Shown: positions 1 to 13,277, counted from the stretch's first letter. The stretch is 64,000 nucleotides of DNA from Alistipes dispar (GCF_006542685.1 NZ_AP019736.1:1770001-1834000), one strand, 5' to 3'. Program-made: numbers and translations. The notes: generated by a model not told the origin, from the letters alone.

Positions 1-247
1 TCTCGGCTTCGAAGTAACCCGCGATGCGGGGGTAGTGGCTGCGCCAGATGACGGCGCGGGCCTGCGCCGTGGGCACGCCGTTGTCGCCGCCCTTCTCCAC
101 GAGTTCGAGGTAGCAGTGGCCCGAACGGTTGATCTTGATCTCCGAAATCTCGGCGCTGACCCATACGGGCAGCGCGAAGCGCTCCTCGAGGGTCTGCCTG
201 ACGAGCCGTTGCAGCTCGCGGAGGGTGATATGCCGTTCTTCCGCCAT
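1..247 (-). CDS. xseA: Exodeoxyribonuclease VII large subunit, N-terminal part (partial)
   Basis: The gene starts at 247 and runs off the left edge, so only about 82 residues are visible. They match the N-terminal OB-fold of XseA, which binds single-stranded DNA in the XseA/XseB nuclease. Recognisable blocks are VWVSAEIS (residues 28-35), GHCYLELVEK (43-52) and ARAVIW (63-68). The catalytic part lies outside the window. The ATG begins three bases beyond the menA stop, so the two genes are probably co-transcribed. The family call rests on pattern recognition of the OB-fold only. Confidence 0.85.
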   Translation of the reverse strand, partial: MAEERHITLRELQRLVRQTLEERFALPVWVSAEISEIKINRSGHCYLELVEKGGDNGVPTAQARAVIWRSHYPRIAGYFEAE

Positions 248-249
248 GG

Positions 250-1155
250 TCAGCCGAGCAGGATGCCGATTGTGAGCGATGCTCCGAAGAGGAGGATGTT
301 GCGCGCCGTCTCGCCCAGGCAGACGTTCAGCTCCTCGCCGTGGTCGATGCGCACCATCTTGCGCCACGTGGCCGTGTGCGCCGCGGCGTAGAGGAGCGGC
401 AGCAGGGCCGCCCACGTGCGGCCCGCGGCGAGCAGCGTGAGACAGAGGGCTGCGGGAACCAGTCCCAGCAGCAGGTAGCCCCAGCGGCCGACGGCGGCGC
501 AGGTGAGGACGACGATCGTGCGCTTGCCGCAGCGGGCGTCTTCCTCGCGGTCGCGGAAGTTGTTGAGCATGAGCATCGTGTCGATCACCAATCCGCAGGC
601 CAGCGCGACGAGTGTGACCTCCGCCGTCCACTGTCCGGTCTGCACGTAGTAGGTGAACCCGACGGGAATCAGTCCGAAGAAGAGCACGACGGCCGCATCG
701 CCCAGCCCGTGATAGGCCAGCGGCCACGGGCCGGCGGTGTAGAAGTAGGCGAAGACGACGCAAGCCAGCCCCACGGCGACGAGCTCCCAGCCTCCGTAGG
801 GCAGCCTTCCGTGCGTGAGGCAGAGAATGCCCGCACCCGCCGCGCAGGCCGCGAGAGTAAAACCCGCGATGCCCGCCTTCATGGCCGGCAGGGTGATATA
901 GCCTTTGGCGAAGGCCCGGTCGGGACCGAGACGGTCGGGACGGTCGGCCCCTTTGAGGAAGTCCCAGAGGTCGTTCACCAGATTGGCCGTGCATTGCATC
1001 AGCAGGGCGAACGCGAGGCAGAGCGCGGCCGGTCCCGGACGGAAACCGCCGTCGGTCCAGGCCATCGCCGAGGCGACGAGGACGAGGATGACCGAGTTGC
1101 CCAGGCTGTACGGGCGGACGGCCAGAATCCAGGCCGATAGGGAGTTCGTTCTCAT
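250..1155 (-). CDS. menA: 1,4-dihydroxy-2-naphthoate polyprenyltransferase (MenA)
   Basis: This 301-residue UbiA-superfamily membrane protein attaches a polyprenyl chain to 1,4-dihydroxy-2-naphthoate in menaquinone synthesis. Both Asp-rich prenyl-diphosphate motifs are present: NDLWD followed by DRPDR (residues 61-75) and NNFRDREED (198-206). The rest is a series of hydrophobic helices, and the length is normal for the family. The gene is separated from xseA by almost nothing. The next enzyme of the pathway, a MenG/UbiE methyltransferase, is encoded at 37370-38086, so the window carries two steps of the pathway at separate loci. Confidence 0.93.
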   Translation of the reverse strand: MRTNSLSAWILAVRPYSLGNSVILVLVASAMAWTDGGFRPGPAALCLAFALLMQCTANLVNDLWDFLKGADRPDRLGPDRAFAKGYITLPAMKAGIAGFTLAACAAGAGILCLTHGRLPYGGWELVAVGLACVVFAYFYTAGPWPLAYHGLGDAAVVLFFGLIPVGFTYYVQTGQWTAEVTLVALACGLVIDTMLMLNNFRDREEDARCGKRTIVVLTCAAVGRWGYLLLGLVPAALCLTLLAAGRTWAALLPLLYAAAHTATWRKMVRIDHGEELNVCLGETARNILLFGASLTIGILLG

Positions 1156-1188
1156 GCGGAATCGTTGTTTCTTCGTTTTTAGGGCGGC

Positions 1189-1731
1189 CTACCGGAACAC
1201 CAGCTCCGCCTGTCGGGGGATGCGCTTGCCTTCGGGAAGCTGGATGCGCAGCACTCCTTCGCTTTCGACGGGCACGCCGTTCTTGCGGGCCGGCTGCCAG
1301 AGCGGCGCCTCTCCGAGCGCCTTCAGCACGCGCCGCCGGAGTCGTTTGTCAGTTACCTCCAGCTCCTGATCGACGACCGTGCGCCCCTCGGGGGTGATCT
1401 TGTAGCGCAGCACGACGCGTGCCGCGGGTTCGTCGTCGGGCCACTCGACGCGCCGGGCGATGTAACGCCCGAAGGTCGAGTCGGAGGGGAACACCGCGGG
1501 ACTGTCGTAGCGGAGCGTGACGAGAAGCACCCCGTTCGACGCGCGGAGGCCGTAGCGGGCGATGGTCTCCTCGTCGGCCGGAAGCGTTTCGACCCGCTCG
1601 ATGTCCTCGGGCGGAATCGAGGCGATCTCCTCCGTCTCCCGGCCGTTCACGATGTAGAGCGGCTTTTGCGCCGCGGCCGGCAGGAGGGCGGAGCCGAGAA
1701 GCGCGAACAGGGTGAGTGCGTATCTTTTCAT
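1189..1731 (-). CDS. Secreted small protein with TonB-receptor-plug-like and TonB-C-terminal-like segments
   Basis: The protein has 180 residues with a signal peptide (about 1-21, ending LLPAAA-Q). Residues 25-74 resemble the plug of SusC/TonB-dependent receptors: YIVNG, then an IPPEDIERVE stretch, then RYG and NGVLLVT. Residues 85-168 resemble the C-terminal domain of TonB (PLWQPARKNGVPV, then VLRIQLPEG). No receptor barrel and no N-terminal TonB anchor are present. The chosen ATG overlaps the stop of the upstream MGMT gene as ATGA, which supports this start and implies translational coupling. Function is unknown; a periplasmic TonB-like role is an inference. Confidence 0.7.
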   Translation of the reverse strand: MKRYALTLFALLGSALLPAAAQKPLYIVNGRETEEIASIPPEDIERVETLPADEETIARYGLRASNGVLLVTLRYDSPAVFPSDSTFGRYIARRVEWPDDEPAARVVLRYKITPEGRTVVDQELEVTDKRLRRRVLKALGEAPLWQPARKNGVPVESEGVLRIQLPEGKRIPRQAELVFR

Positions 1732-2132
1732 GGTCGTTCGTTTTCGGCAGAACGGGTGCGGAGGGGCGAATATTGCCCTGCACGGGTGTTCCCGCTCCGT
1801 CGTCGGGGTTTCTCTCTTTCGCCGGACAGTCCGCTCAGCGCATCCCATCCCGAACGGGCGAGGTCGGCGCATCCGTTGGGGCGGAACCGGACGCCCTCGG
1901 CTTCGAGCAGCGTCCGCTGGGCGTCCCACCCGGGAGCCGTGCGGCCCGCGGCGTTCACCACGCGGTGGCAGGGAACGCCCTCCGGGGCGGCCGCCAGCAC
2001 ATGCCCCACATGGCGGGCGTAGCCGGGCATTCCCACGAGCCGTGCGATCTGTCCGTAGGTCGCCACGCAGCCACGGGGAATCTGCGCGACGACGGCGCGG
2101 ACCTCGGCGGCGAAACGGTCGGGAAGAGCCAT
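1728..2132 (-). CDS. MGMT-family methylated-DNA cysteine methyltransferase-like protein
   Basis: This is a 134-residue protein of the O6-alkylguanine DNA alkyltransferase / alkyltransferase-like family. The active-site motif PCHRVV has the acceptor cysteine at residue 55, so it could be a real methyltransferase rather than a Trp-bearing ATL protein. The helix-turn-helix segment (ATYGQIA, 24-30) is present but the N-terminal Ada-type domain is absent. Residues after about 108 form an Arg/Ser-rich tail not usual for the family, perhaps read-through of an older stop. It lies 10 bases after prfA and overlaps the next gene by ATGA. Confidence 0.85.
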   Translation of the reverse strand: MALPDRFAAEVRAVVAQIPRGCVATYGQIARLVGMPGYARHVGHVLAAAPEGVPCHRVVNAAGRTAPGWDAQRTLLEAEGVRFRPNGCADLARSGWDALSGLSGEREKPRRRSGNTRAGQYSPLRTRSAENERP

Positions 2133-2142
2133 CGCCCGGGAG

Positions 2143-3228
2143 TCAGAGTTCGCTCTCCTTCAGGCGCTCGGCGTTCTCGGCCACGATCAGGTGGTCGATG
2201 CAGTCCTGGATGTCGCCGTCCATGAAGGCCGCGAGGTTGTAGATCGTATAGTTGATGCGGTGGTCCGTGATGCGTCCCTGCGGGTAGTTGTAGGTGCGGA
2301 TCTTGGCCGAGCGGTCGCCCGTCGAGACCATCGTCTTGCGCTTCGAGGCGATTTCGTCGAGGTATTTCGAGTATTCGAGGTTGAAGACGCGCGTGCGCAG
2401 CTCCTCGAATGCCTTGTCGAAGTTCTTGAGCTGCGACTTCTGGTCCTGGCACTGTACGACGATTCCCGTCGGGATGTGCGTCAGGCGGATGGCCGAGTAG
2501 GTCGTATTGACCGACTGCCCGCCCGGTCCCGAGGCGCAGAAGATGTCCTTGCGGATGTCGTTCATCGAGATCTCGACGTCGAACTCCTCGGCTTCGGGCA
2601 GCACGGCCACCGATGCGGCCGAGGTGTGCACGCGGCCCTGCGTCTCGGTCTGCGGCACGCGCTGCACGCGGTGCACGCCCGATTCGTACTTGAGCGTTCC
2701 GTAGACGTTCTGTCCCGTGACCTTCATCACCACCTCCTTGTAGCCGCCCGCGGCGCCCTCCGAGGAGGAGGTGATTTCGTAGCGCCATCCCTTCGATTCG
2801 ATGTATTTGGCGTACATGCGCAGCAGGTCGCCGGCGAAGATCGCCGCCTCGTCGCCGCCTGTGCCGCCGCGTATCTCCACGATGGCGTTCTTCGAGTCCT
2901 GCGGGTCCTTCGGGATGAGCAGCAGTTTGATCTGCTCCTCCAGTTGTGCGATCTGCGGCTCCAGCTCCGCGATCATCTCGCGGGCCATTTCGCGCATCTC
3001 CTCGTCCTTGTCGTTGGCGAACGTATCCTTCGCCTCGGCGAGGTTGGCGACCGCCGTGCGGTAGCGCTCCGAGGTCTCGATGATCGGTTCGAGCTCCTTG
3101 TACTCCTTGGTGAGCTGGACGAACTGCTTGACGTCGGCGATCACCTCCGGGTCGGTGAGTTTCTGTCCGGTCTCCTCGTATTTGAGTTTCAAACCGTCGA
3201 GACGGTTCAGGATGGTGTTGTCTGCCAT
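2143..3228 (-). CDS. prfA: Peptide chain release factor 1
   Basis: The 361-residue class I release factor recognises UAA/UAG and triggers peptidyl-tRNA hydrolysis. The GGQ catalytic motif is at residues 236-238. The PxT codon-recognition tripeptide appears as PQT (192-194) in the RVPQTETQGR context, which identifies RF1 rather than RF2. The length is typical. A TATCTTTG element upstream (minus strand, 3307-3314) provides a promoter, so prfA probably heads the small operon that continues into the MGMT-like and plug/TonB-like genes. Confidence 0.97.
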   Translation of the reverse strand: MADNTILNRLDGLKLKYEETGQKLTDPEVIADVKQFVQLTKEYKELEPIIETSERYRTAVANLAEAKDTFANDKDEEMREMAREMIAELEPQIAQLEEQIKLLLIPKDPQDSKNAIVEIRGGTGGDEAAIFAGDLLRMYAKYIESKGWRYEITSSSEGAAGGYKEVVMKVTGQNVYGTLKYESGVHRVQRVPQTETQGRVHTSAASVAVLPEAEEFDVEISMNDIRKDIFCASGPGGQSVNTTYSAIRLTHIPTGIVVQCQDQKSQLKNFDKAFEELRTRVFNLEYSKYLDEIASKRKTMVSTGDRSAKIRTYNYPQGRITDHRINYTIYNLAAFMDGDIQDCIDHLIVAENAERLKESEL

Positions 3229-3306
3229 AGCCTTCGATTTTGCGGCAAGAGGGGCGCGCGTCCGGTTAGACCGGCGGCGGCTCCCGTTGCGGGTCGTTTA
3301 TTTGCG

Positions 3307-3337
3307 CAAAGATAGGCAATATTCGGCAAACGGCAAT
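3307..3337 (-). promoter_or_regulatory. Predicted promoter of prfA operon
   Basis: On the minus strand, TATCTTTG (3314 to 3307) fits the Bacteroidetes -7 consensus TAnnTTTG, with ATTG 19 bases upstream as a -33 element. Predicted start near 3300, about 70 bases before prfA. Confidence 0.6.
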
Positions 3338-3352
3338 GCCCCGTTCCGCTTT

Positions 3353-4255
3353 TCAGCGGCGGCGCTCCCCGTCCGGGACGGCGCAGAGGCGGTCGAGCCA
3401 GTCGAGCACGGCGCGCTGCCATGTCTCCCGGTAGGGGAAGGAGCCGAGCAGGCCCCAGCCGTGTCCGCCCGAGGGGTAGATGTGCAGCGAGGCCCCGATG
3501 CCGTGCCGTTTCAGGGCGTCGTAGTAGGCCGTGCTGTTTGAGGGCGGGACGGTCGCGTCGTCGTCGGAGTGGAACAGCAGCGCGGGAGGGGTTTCGGCGG
3601 TGACCTGCCGCGATGGCGACCAGGCCGCCGCGACGGCGGCATCCGTGCGCCGGCCGCCCAGCAGGCGGTCGAAGGTGATCCGGCAGCCGGGCGACTCCCC
3701 GTCCCCGGTCACGGGGTAGAAGAGGATCGAAAAGGCGGGTTTGAACGTGCCCAGCGTCGAGACGGCCGCCGCGAGGTGACCGCCGGCCGAAAAACCGGCG
3801 ATTCCCACGCGGTCCGCGGTGTAGCCCGTGGCGCCCGCTTCGAGCCCTGCCATGATGCGCAGCGCCTGCACGGCGTCTTCGAGCGGCACTTCGGGATGGC
3901 CTTCCGGCAGACGGTATTTGAGCACGGCGGCCGTGACGCCGTTGGCGGCGAACCACCGGGCCGCGTCGTACCCTTCGTAGTCCATGCAGAGCTTCATGTA
4001 TCCGCCGCCGGGGCAGATCACCACGGCCAGCCCCCGGTCGCGGACGCTGTCGGCCGGAAATACGTAAAGCTCGGCAGCCGAGACGTTCTCGATCCGGTCC
4101 GGTTCGGGCTCCCGCTCGGGGGAGGCGATGCCGTTCGAGTGGGGAGCCGTGCGGTTGTCCCAGATTTTGAGCACCGCGGCTTCGCCGTGCCGCTGTGCGG
4201 CGGCCGAGGCGGTGAAGAGCAGCGATGCGGCGAGCAGTGCGAGGATGCGTTTCAT
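3353..4255 (-). CDS. Secreted alpha/beta-hydrolase (acetyl-esterase-like)
   Basis: The 300-residue exported hydrolase has a signal peptide (1-20, ending SAAA-Q). The catalytic set is visible: oxyanion-hole CPGGGY (81-86), nucleophile GFSAGG with Ser156, Asp near 233 in the DDDATVP stretch, and His265 in GGHGWG. This matches the BD-FAE / acetylxylan-esterase-like carbohydrate esterases common in Bacteroidetes, so deacetylation of plant or mucin glycans is plausible but not proven. The start was set at the ATG with a clear signal peptide; the open frame continues upstream only by chance. It follows leuS by 134 bases. Confidence 0.85.
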   Translation of the reverse strand: MKRILALLAASLLFTASAAAQRHGEAAVLKIWDNRTAPHSNGIASPEREPEPDRIENVSAAELYVFPADSVRDRGLAVVICPGGGYMKLCMDYEGYDAARWFAANGVTAAVLKYRLPEGHPEVPLEDAVQALRIMAGLEAGATGYTADRVGIAGFSAGGHLAAAVSTLGTFKPAFSILFYPVTGDGESPGCRITFDRLLGGRRTDAAVAAAWSPSRQVTAETPPALLFHSDDDATVPPSNSTAYYDALKRHGIGASLHIYPSGGHGWGLLGSFPYRETWQRAVLDWLDRLCAVPDGERRR

Positions 4256-4389
4256 GGGGATATGCGTTTTCGGGCGGGATTCCGTGAACGGACCGTCCGG
4301 CAGATCGGACCGCACCTCCTTCGTCTCCGCCGCACGGCGGAGTCCCGGGGCCGGAAAATTTGCCGGACGGTCTGGCGTGCGTGGACGGG

Positions 4390-7146
<2,757 letters not shown>

Positions 7147-7177
7147 ATCTGGTTTCGATTTATTGCCGAATTTCCCG

Positions 7178-7185
7178 CAAAATTA
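7178..7185 (-). promoter_or_regulatory. Predicted -7 element of leuS
   Basis: Minus-strand TAATTTTG fits TAnnTTTG and sits 32 bases before the leuS ATG. No good -33 box is visible, so this is tentative. Confidence 0.4.
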
Positions 7186-7357
7186 AGGAAAACTTTTCGG
7201 ATTCCGCGCCGGAAACCTCCCGTTTTTCCGGTTTGCCGCACGTGCCGCTGTCCGGCCCGGCCGGGAAAAGGCGGCCTTTCCGGATGCTCCGGCGCGGTAT
7301 TTGCTCCCCGTTCGCTCCGGATATAGGCTTAACCTATTGGCATATAAAAAATAAAGA

Positions 7358-7389
7358 TTTGACAAGCCGGAATATTAGTATTATCTTTG
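7358..7389 (+). promoter_or_regulatory. dps: Predicted promoter of dps
   Basis: TTTG (7358-7361) and TATCTTTG (7382-7389) are separated by 20 bases, an excellent Bacteroidetes promoter. It leaves a leader of about 50 bases before the dps ATG. The leuS-dps intergenic region (7147-7446) otherwise holds only the divergent leuS promoter. Confidence 0.75.
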
Positions 7390-7446
7390 CCTATGAAAAT
7401 TAGAAATAATATTTATAAAATTTATTAACCAATACCGATTACGATT

Positions 7447-7938
7447 ATGAAAACAATGGATTTTTTGCATCTCGATGCATCCGCGGCCAAGGGTGTGGCC
7501 GCTTCGCTGAAGCAGCTTCTGGCCGACTATCAGATTTTCTATTCGAACCTGCGCGGACTGCACTGGAACATCAAGGGACACGGCTTCTTCGTGCTGCACG
7601 CCAAATTCGAGGAACTGTATGACGACGTTTCCGAAAAGGCCGACGAACTGGCCGAGCGGATCCTGATGCTCGGGGAGGTTCCCGAGAACCGGTTCAGCGA
7701 GTACCTGCGGTCGGCCCGTCTGAAGGAGGTCTCGGGCATCTCGTGCTCGGACGAGGCGGTGAAGCTGGTGCTGGAGAGTTACGGCCACCTGATCGGCGAG
7801 GAGCGCAAGTTGCTCGCGCAGGCTTCGGAGGCCGGAGACGAGGGAACCGCAGCCCTGATGAGCGACTACCTGAGGGAGCAGGAAAAGCTGGTCTGGATGC
7901 TGGTGGCCTCCTCCGAGTGCGGCTGCGAAAAGAAGTGA
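7447..7938 (+). CDS. dps: Dps-family iron-storage / DNA-protection protein
   Basis: The 163-residue ferritin-like protein oxidises and stores iron and protects DNA from peroxide. The inter-subunit ferroxidase ligands of Dps are all present: His39 (LHWNIKG), His51 (LHAKFEE), Asp66 and Glu70 (KADELAE). The tail ends with a Cys-containing SECGCEKK segment. It is monocistronic, with a strong promoter upstream and an intrinsic terminator 22 bases after the stop. Oxidative-stress or stationary-phase regulation is usual for the family, but no operator is recognised here. Confidence 0.93.
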   Translation: MKTMDFLHLDASAAKGVAASLKQLLADYQIFYSNLRGLHWNIKGHGFFVLHAKFEELYDDVSEKADELAERILMLGEVPENRFSEYLRSARLKEVSGISCSDEAVKLVLESYGHLIGEERKLLAQASEAGDEGTAALMSDYLREQEKLVWMLVASSECGCEKK

Positions 7939-7960
7939 TCCGCAGCGGATTGCCCTGTCG

Positions 7961-7996
7961 GGCCGGAGCCTTTCGGAAGGCTCCGGCCTTTTTTTT
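7961..7996 (+). terminator. Intrinsic terminator after dps
   Basis: A 10-bp perfect GGCCGGAGCC / GGCTCCGGCC stem (7961-7970 with 7979-7988) has an 8-base loop and is followed by a run of eight T residues. Confidence 0.9.
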
Positions 7997-8141
7997 GCCT
8001 GTGCGGGTCAATGCTTTGGAATCGAGCCCGTTACGGTTTTATGTATAATGATTTGTTTATATGTTTTTCAAAATTATAAATAAAAAGAATCGGAAGCGGC
8101 GCGAAAACCCGTGAAAACGCGAAAAAAGAGCCGCATATATA

Positions 8142-8170
8142 TTGTATTTCCAAAAAATTGCGTACCTTTG
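8142..8170 (+). promoter_or_regulatory. Predicted promoter of the rpsL superoperon
   Basis: TACCTTTG (8163-8170) matches TAnnTTTG exactly, with TTG (8142-8144) 18 bases upstream. It leaves a leader of about 52 bases before rpsL. The rest of 7997-8228 is AT-rich and contains no gene. Confidence 0.7.
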
Positions 8171-8228
8171 CAGTCCATTTTGGACAATGGAAATAGATTT
8201 TTTAACAACTTAAAGGACAGTTTAAGAA

Positions 8229-8609
8229 ATGCCAACTATTCAACAGTTAGTGAGAAACGGTCGAGTGAGCATGGAGGACAAGTCGAAGTCCCCGGCACTC
8301 GCAGCGTGTCCCCAGCGTCGCGGCGTTTGTACCCGTGTGTACACGACGACCCCGAAGAAGCCTAACTCGGCTATGCGTAAGGTGGCGCGTGTTCGTCTGA
8401 CCAACGGCAAGGAGGTCAATGCCTACATCCCCGGCGAGGGCCACAACCTGCAGGAGCACTCGATCGTGCTCGTCCGCGGCGGCCGTGTGAAGGACCTCCC
8501 CGGCGTGCGTTATCACCTCGTGCGCGGCGCGCTCGACTCGGCCGGCGTGGACGGTCGCCGTCAGCGTCGTTCGAAGTACGGCGCCAAGCGTCCCAAGGCG
8601 GGCAAATAG
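8229..8609 (+). CDS. rpsL: 30S ribosomal protein S12
   Basis: S12 (126 residues) sits at the decoding centre of the 30S subunit. The streptomycin-related loop TPKKPNSA has Lys43/Lys44 in wild-type form. Asp89 in VKDLPGVRYH is the residue that RimO methylthiolates in other bacteria. The ATG has an A-rich leader and no Shine-Dalgarno, normal for this phylum. It is the first gene of the str-S10-spc-alpha superoperon, 41 bases before rpsG. Confidence 0.98.
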   Translation: MPTIQQLVRNGRVSMEDKSKSPALAACPQRRGVCTRVYTTTPKKPNSAMRKVARVRLTNGKEVNAYIPGEGHNLQEHSIVLVRGGRVKDLPGVRYHLVRGALDSAGVDGRRQRRSKYGAKRPKAGK

Positions 8610-8650
8610 TCAATCGAGAACCATTTAACAAGAAGCACATTTAAATAGCA

Positions 8651-9127
8651 ATGAGAAAAGCTAAGCCAAAGAAGCGAATTCTACTTCCGGATCCGAAGTT
8701 CGGAGACGTGGCCGTGACCCGTTTCGTGAACAACCTTATGCTGGATGGTAAGAAGAGTATTGCCTACACGATTTTCTACGACTCGCTCGAGATCGTGGGC
8801 AAGAAGATGAAGGATGCTGATAAATCTCCGCTGGAAATCTGGAAACAGGCCCTCGAGAACATCACTCCTCAGGTCGAAGTGAAGTCGAAGCGTATCGGTG
8901 GCGCCACCTTCCAGGTTCCTATGGAGGTTCGTCCGGAGCGCAAGATTTCTATTTCCATGAAGAACCTTGTCCTCTATTCCCGCAAGCGCGCCGGCAAGAC
9001 GATGGCTGATAAGCTCGCAGCAGAGATCGTGGACGCCTACAACCAGCAGGGTGCCGCCTTCAAGCGCAAGGAGGAGATGCACCGCATGGCCGAGGCCAAC
9101 AAGGCATTCGCACACTTCAGATTCTAA
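8651..9127 (+). CDS. rpsG: 30S ribosomal protein S7
   Basis: S7 (158 residues) nucleates assembly of the 30S head by binding the 3' major domain of 16S rRNA and contacts tRNA in the E site. The standard order rpsL-rpsG-fusA is kept, with 15 bases before fusA. In E. coli S7 is the autogenous repressor of the str operon; whether that holds here cannot be seen. Length and the N-terminal Arg/Lys-rich segment are typical. Confidence 0.98.
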   Translation: MRKAKPKKRILLPDPKFGDVAVTRFVNNLMLDGKKSIAYTIFYDSLEIVGKKMKDADKSPLEIWKQALENITPQVEVKSKRIGGATFQVPMEVRPERKISISMKNLVLYSRKRAGKTMADKLAAEIVDAYNQQGAAFKRKEEMHRMAEANKAFAHFRF

Positions 9128-9142
9128 AACAGGGACAGAAAG

Positions 9143-11257
<2,115 letters not shown>

Positions 11258-11265
11258 GCAAACAT

Positions 11266-11571
11266 ATGAACCAGAAGATTAGAATTAAGTTAAAGTCATT
11301 CGATCACAATCTTGTGGACAAGTCGGCCGAGAAGATTGTGAAGACCGTGAAGAGCACGGGCGCTGTCGTGAGCGGTCCGGTTCCCCTCCCCACGCACAAG
11401 CAGATCTTTACGGTGAACCGTTCGACCTTCGTGAACAAGAAGGCCCGCGAGCAGTTCCAGCTTTGCACCTTCAAGCGCATTCTCGACATCTACTCGTCCA
11501 CGCCCAAGACGATCGACGCGTTGATGAAACTCGAACTTCCTTCGGGTGTCGAGGTCGAGATCAAGGTCTGA
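11266..11571 (+). CDS. rpsJ: 30S ribosomal protein S10 (NusE)
   Basis: S10 (101 residues) is part of the 30S head and, as NusE, of transcription antitermination complexes. The sequence starts MNQKIRIKLKSFDH and keeps the long loop around PLPTHK. It closes the str block and opens the S10 block, but 152 non-coding bases separate it from rplC. Confidence 0.97.
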   Translation: MNQKIRIKLKSFDHNLVDKSAEKIVKTVKSTGAVVSGPVPLPTHKQIFTVNRSTFVNKKAREQFQLCTFKRILDIYSSTPKTIDALMKLELPSGVEVEIKV

Positions 11572-11723
11572 TCCGGCAGCATGACGAACTCCGGCCGCTG
11601 CGGCGACCGGGAGCATTCCTTACCGGCACGGCGCGGCGGCTCGGCCGCCGTCGCCGGCGCATCGGTGGGAGAGCGATGAAGAAACATCACTTTCAGTATT
11701 TTATAACAAACAATTGACAACAA
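11572..11723 (+). other. rpsJ-rplC spacer with possible leader hairpin
   Basis: This 152-base gap is long for a ribosomal operon. It contains a GC-rich palindrome around CGGCGGC-TCG-GCCGCCG and then an AT-rich stretch just before rplC. In E. coli L4 represses this operon through a leader RNA upstream of S10; a similar role here is only a guess. No TAnnTTTG box is evident. Confidence 0.35.
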
Positions 11724-12338
11724 ATGTCAGGACTTATTGGAAAGAAAATCGGAATGACTTCCGTTTACAGTGCCGAGGGTAAGAACATACCATGCACTGT
11801 CATCGAGGCTGGTCCCTGCGTTGTTACGCAAATCAAAACCGTCGAGAAGGACTCCTACGAGGCGGTTCAGATTGCCTATGACGAGAAAAGTGAAAAGCAC
11901 ACCAGCAACAGTTTGTTAGGTCACTTCAAGAAAGCCGGCACGACCCCCAAGCGCAAGATGGCCGAGTTCAAGGGGATGCCCGAAGTGGCGCTCGGCGACA
12001 CGCTGACCGTGGACCTCTTCTCGGAGGAGGACTGGGTGGACGTGACCGGGATTTCGAAAGGCAAAGGCTTCCAGGGCGTCGTGAAGCGTCACGGCTTCGG
12101 CGGCGTGGGCGGTCAGACCCACGGCCAGCACAACCGTCAGCGCAAGCCCGGTTCGTTGGGCGCATCGTCCTATCCGTCGCGCGTCTTCAAGGGCAAGCGT
12201 CTGCCCGGCCAGATGGGCGGAGAGCAGGTTAAGGTGCTTAACCTGAAGGTTTTGAAGGTTATTCCCGAGAGCAACCTGATCCTCGTGAAGGGTTCGATTC
12301 CGGGTGCAAAAGGTGCTTATTTAACAATTGAGAAGTAG
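11724..12338 (+). CDS. rplC: 50S ribosomal protein L3
   Basis: L3 (204 residues) is a primary 23S rRNA binder near the peptidyl-transferase centre. The GGQTHGQHNRQRKPGSLG segment is the characteristic extended loop that reaches the A-site region. It is followed one base later by rplD, so translation is probably coupled. Confidence 0.98.
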   Translation: MSGLIGKKIGMTSVYSAEGKNIPCTVIEAGPCVVTQIKTVEKDSYEAVQIAYDEKSEKHTSNSLLGHFKKAGTTPKRKMAEFKGMPEVALGDTLTVDLFSEEDWVDVTGISKGKGFQGVVKRHGFGGVGGQTHGQHNRQRKPGSLGASSYPSRVFKGKRLPGQMGGEQVKVLNLKVLKVIPESNLILVKGSIPGAKGAYLTIEK

Positions 12339-12339
12339 T

Positions 12340-12966
12340 ATGGAATTAGCTGTATTGAACACACAAGGAAAGGAAACGGGACGTAAGGTAGTCCTTTCGG
12401 ACGCCGTTTTCGGCGTGGAGGCTAATGACCACGCTATCTACCTCGACGTGAAGCAGTATCTGGCCGATCAGCGTCAGGGCACGCACAAGTCGAAGCAGCG
12501 CAACGAGGTTGCCGGTTCGACGCGCAAGCTCAAGCGTCAGAAAGGCACGGGCGGCGCCCGCTGCGGCAGCATCCTCTCGCCGCTTTTCCCGGGCGGCGGC
12601 CGCGTGTTCGGTCCCCAGCCCCGCGACTACAGCTTCAAGCTCAACAAGAAGCTCAAGCAACTGGCACGCCGCAGCGCGCTGACCTACAAGGCGCAGGCCG
12701 GAGCGATCAGCGTCGTCGAGGCGATCTCGATGGAGGCCCCCAAGACCAAGTCGGTCGTGGCGCTGGCCGAGGCGCTGAAGGTGTCGGACAAGAAGGTGCT
12801 CCTCGTACTGCCGGAATCGAACGTGAACGTGCAGTTGTCGTGCCGCAATCTCCCGTACGTGAAGCCCGTGCTGGCTCAGAACGTCTGCACCTACGACGTG
12901 ATGAACGCATCGGCCATCGTGATGGTGGAGGGCGCCGAGAATGTTTTGAATACGATGTTAGCTTAA
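12340..12966 (+). CDS. rplD: 50S ribosomal protein L4
   Basis: L4 (208 residues) lines the exit tunnel with a long loop; the GTGGARCGSILSPLFPGGG region is that loop and is the usual macrolide-resistance position. The start was taken at ATG 12340 (MELAVLN), one base after the rplC stop; an earlier in-frame start would overlap rplC. In E. coli L4 also regulates its own operon. Confidence 0.97.
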   Translation: MELAVLNTQGKETGRKVVLSDAVFGVEANDHAIYLDVKQYLADQRQGTHKSKQRNEVAGSTRKLKRQKGTGGARCGSILSPLFPGGGRVFGPQPRDYSFKLNKKLKQLARRSALTYKAQAGAISVVEAISMEAPKTKSVVALAEALKVSDKKVLLVLPESNVNVQLSCRNLPYVKPVLAQNVCTYDVMNASAIVMVEGAENVLNTMLA

Positions 12967-12981
12967 AAACGCAAAGTTACA

Positions 12982-13272
12982 ATGGACATTATTATTAAGC
13001 CGGTTTTGACCGAGAAAATGACGATTCAGGGCGAAAAGTTGAATCGCTACGGTTTTATCGTTGACGTGAGGGCTAACAAGCTGCAGATTCGCAATGCCGT
13101 AGAGCAGATGTACAACGTCGTCGTAACGGACGTGAACACCGTGAACTACATGGGTAAGCTCAAGAGCCGCTATACGAAGGCGGGTCTGCTCGAGGGCCGC
13201 GCTAACAACTTCAAGAAGGCGATCGTCACCTTGAAGGATGGAGACAAGATAGATTTTTACAGTAATATCTAA
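12982..13272 (+). CDS. rplW: 50S ribosomal protein L23
   Basis: L23 (96 residues) sits at the tunnel exit and forms the docking site for trigger factor and the signal recognition particle. The sequence (IIKPVLTEKMT at the N terminus, then NTVNYMGKLK) is typical. It is 5 bases from rplB. Confidence 0.97.
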   Translation: MDIIIKPVLTEKMTIQGEKLNRYGFIVDVRANKLQIRNAVEQMYNVVVTDVNTVNYMGKLKSRYTKAGLLEGRANNFKKAIVTLKDGDKIDFYSNI

Positions 13273-13277
13273 CGGAG

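Noticed and set aside
1728..1929. Longer N-terminal version of the plug/TonB-like protein (246 residues)
   Set aside because: The extra 66 residues are Arg/Pro-rich antisense-like sequence; the ATG at 1731 has a signal peptide and an ATGA overlap.
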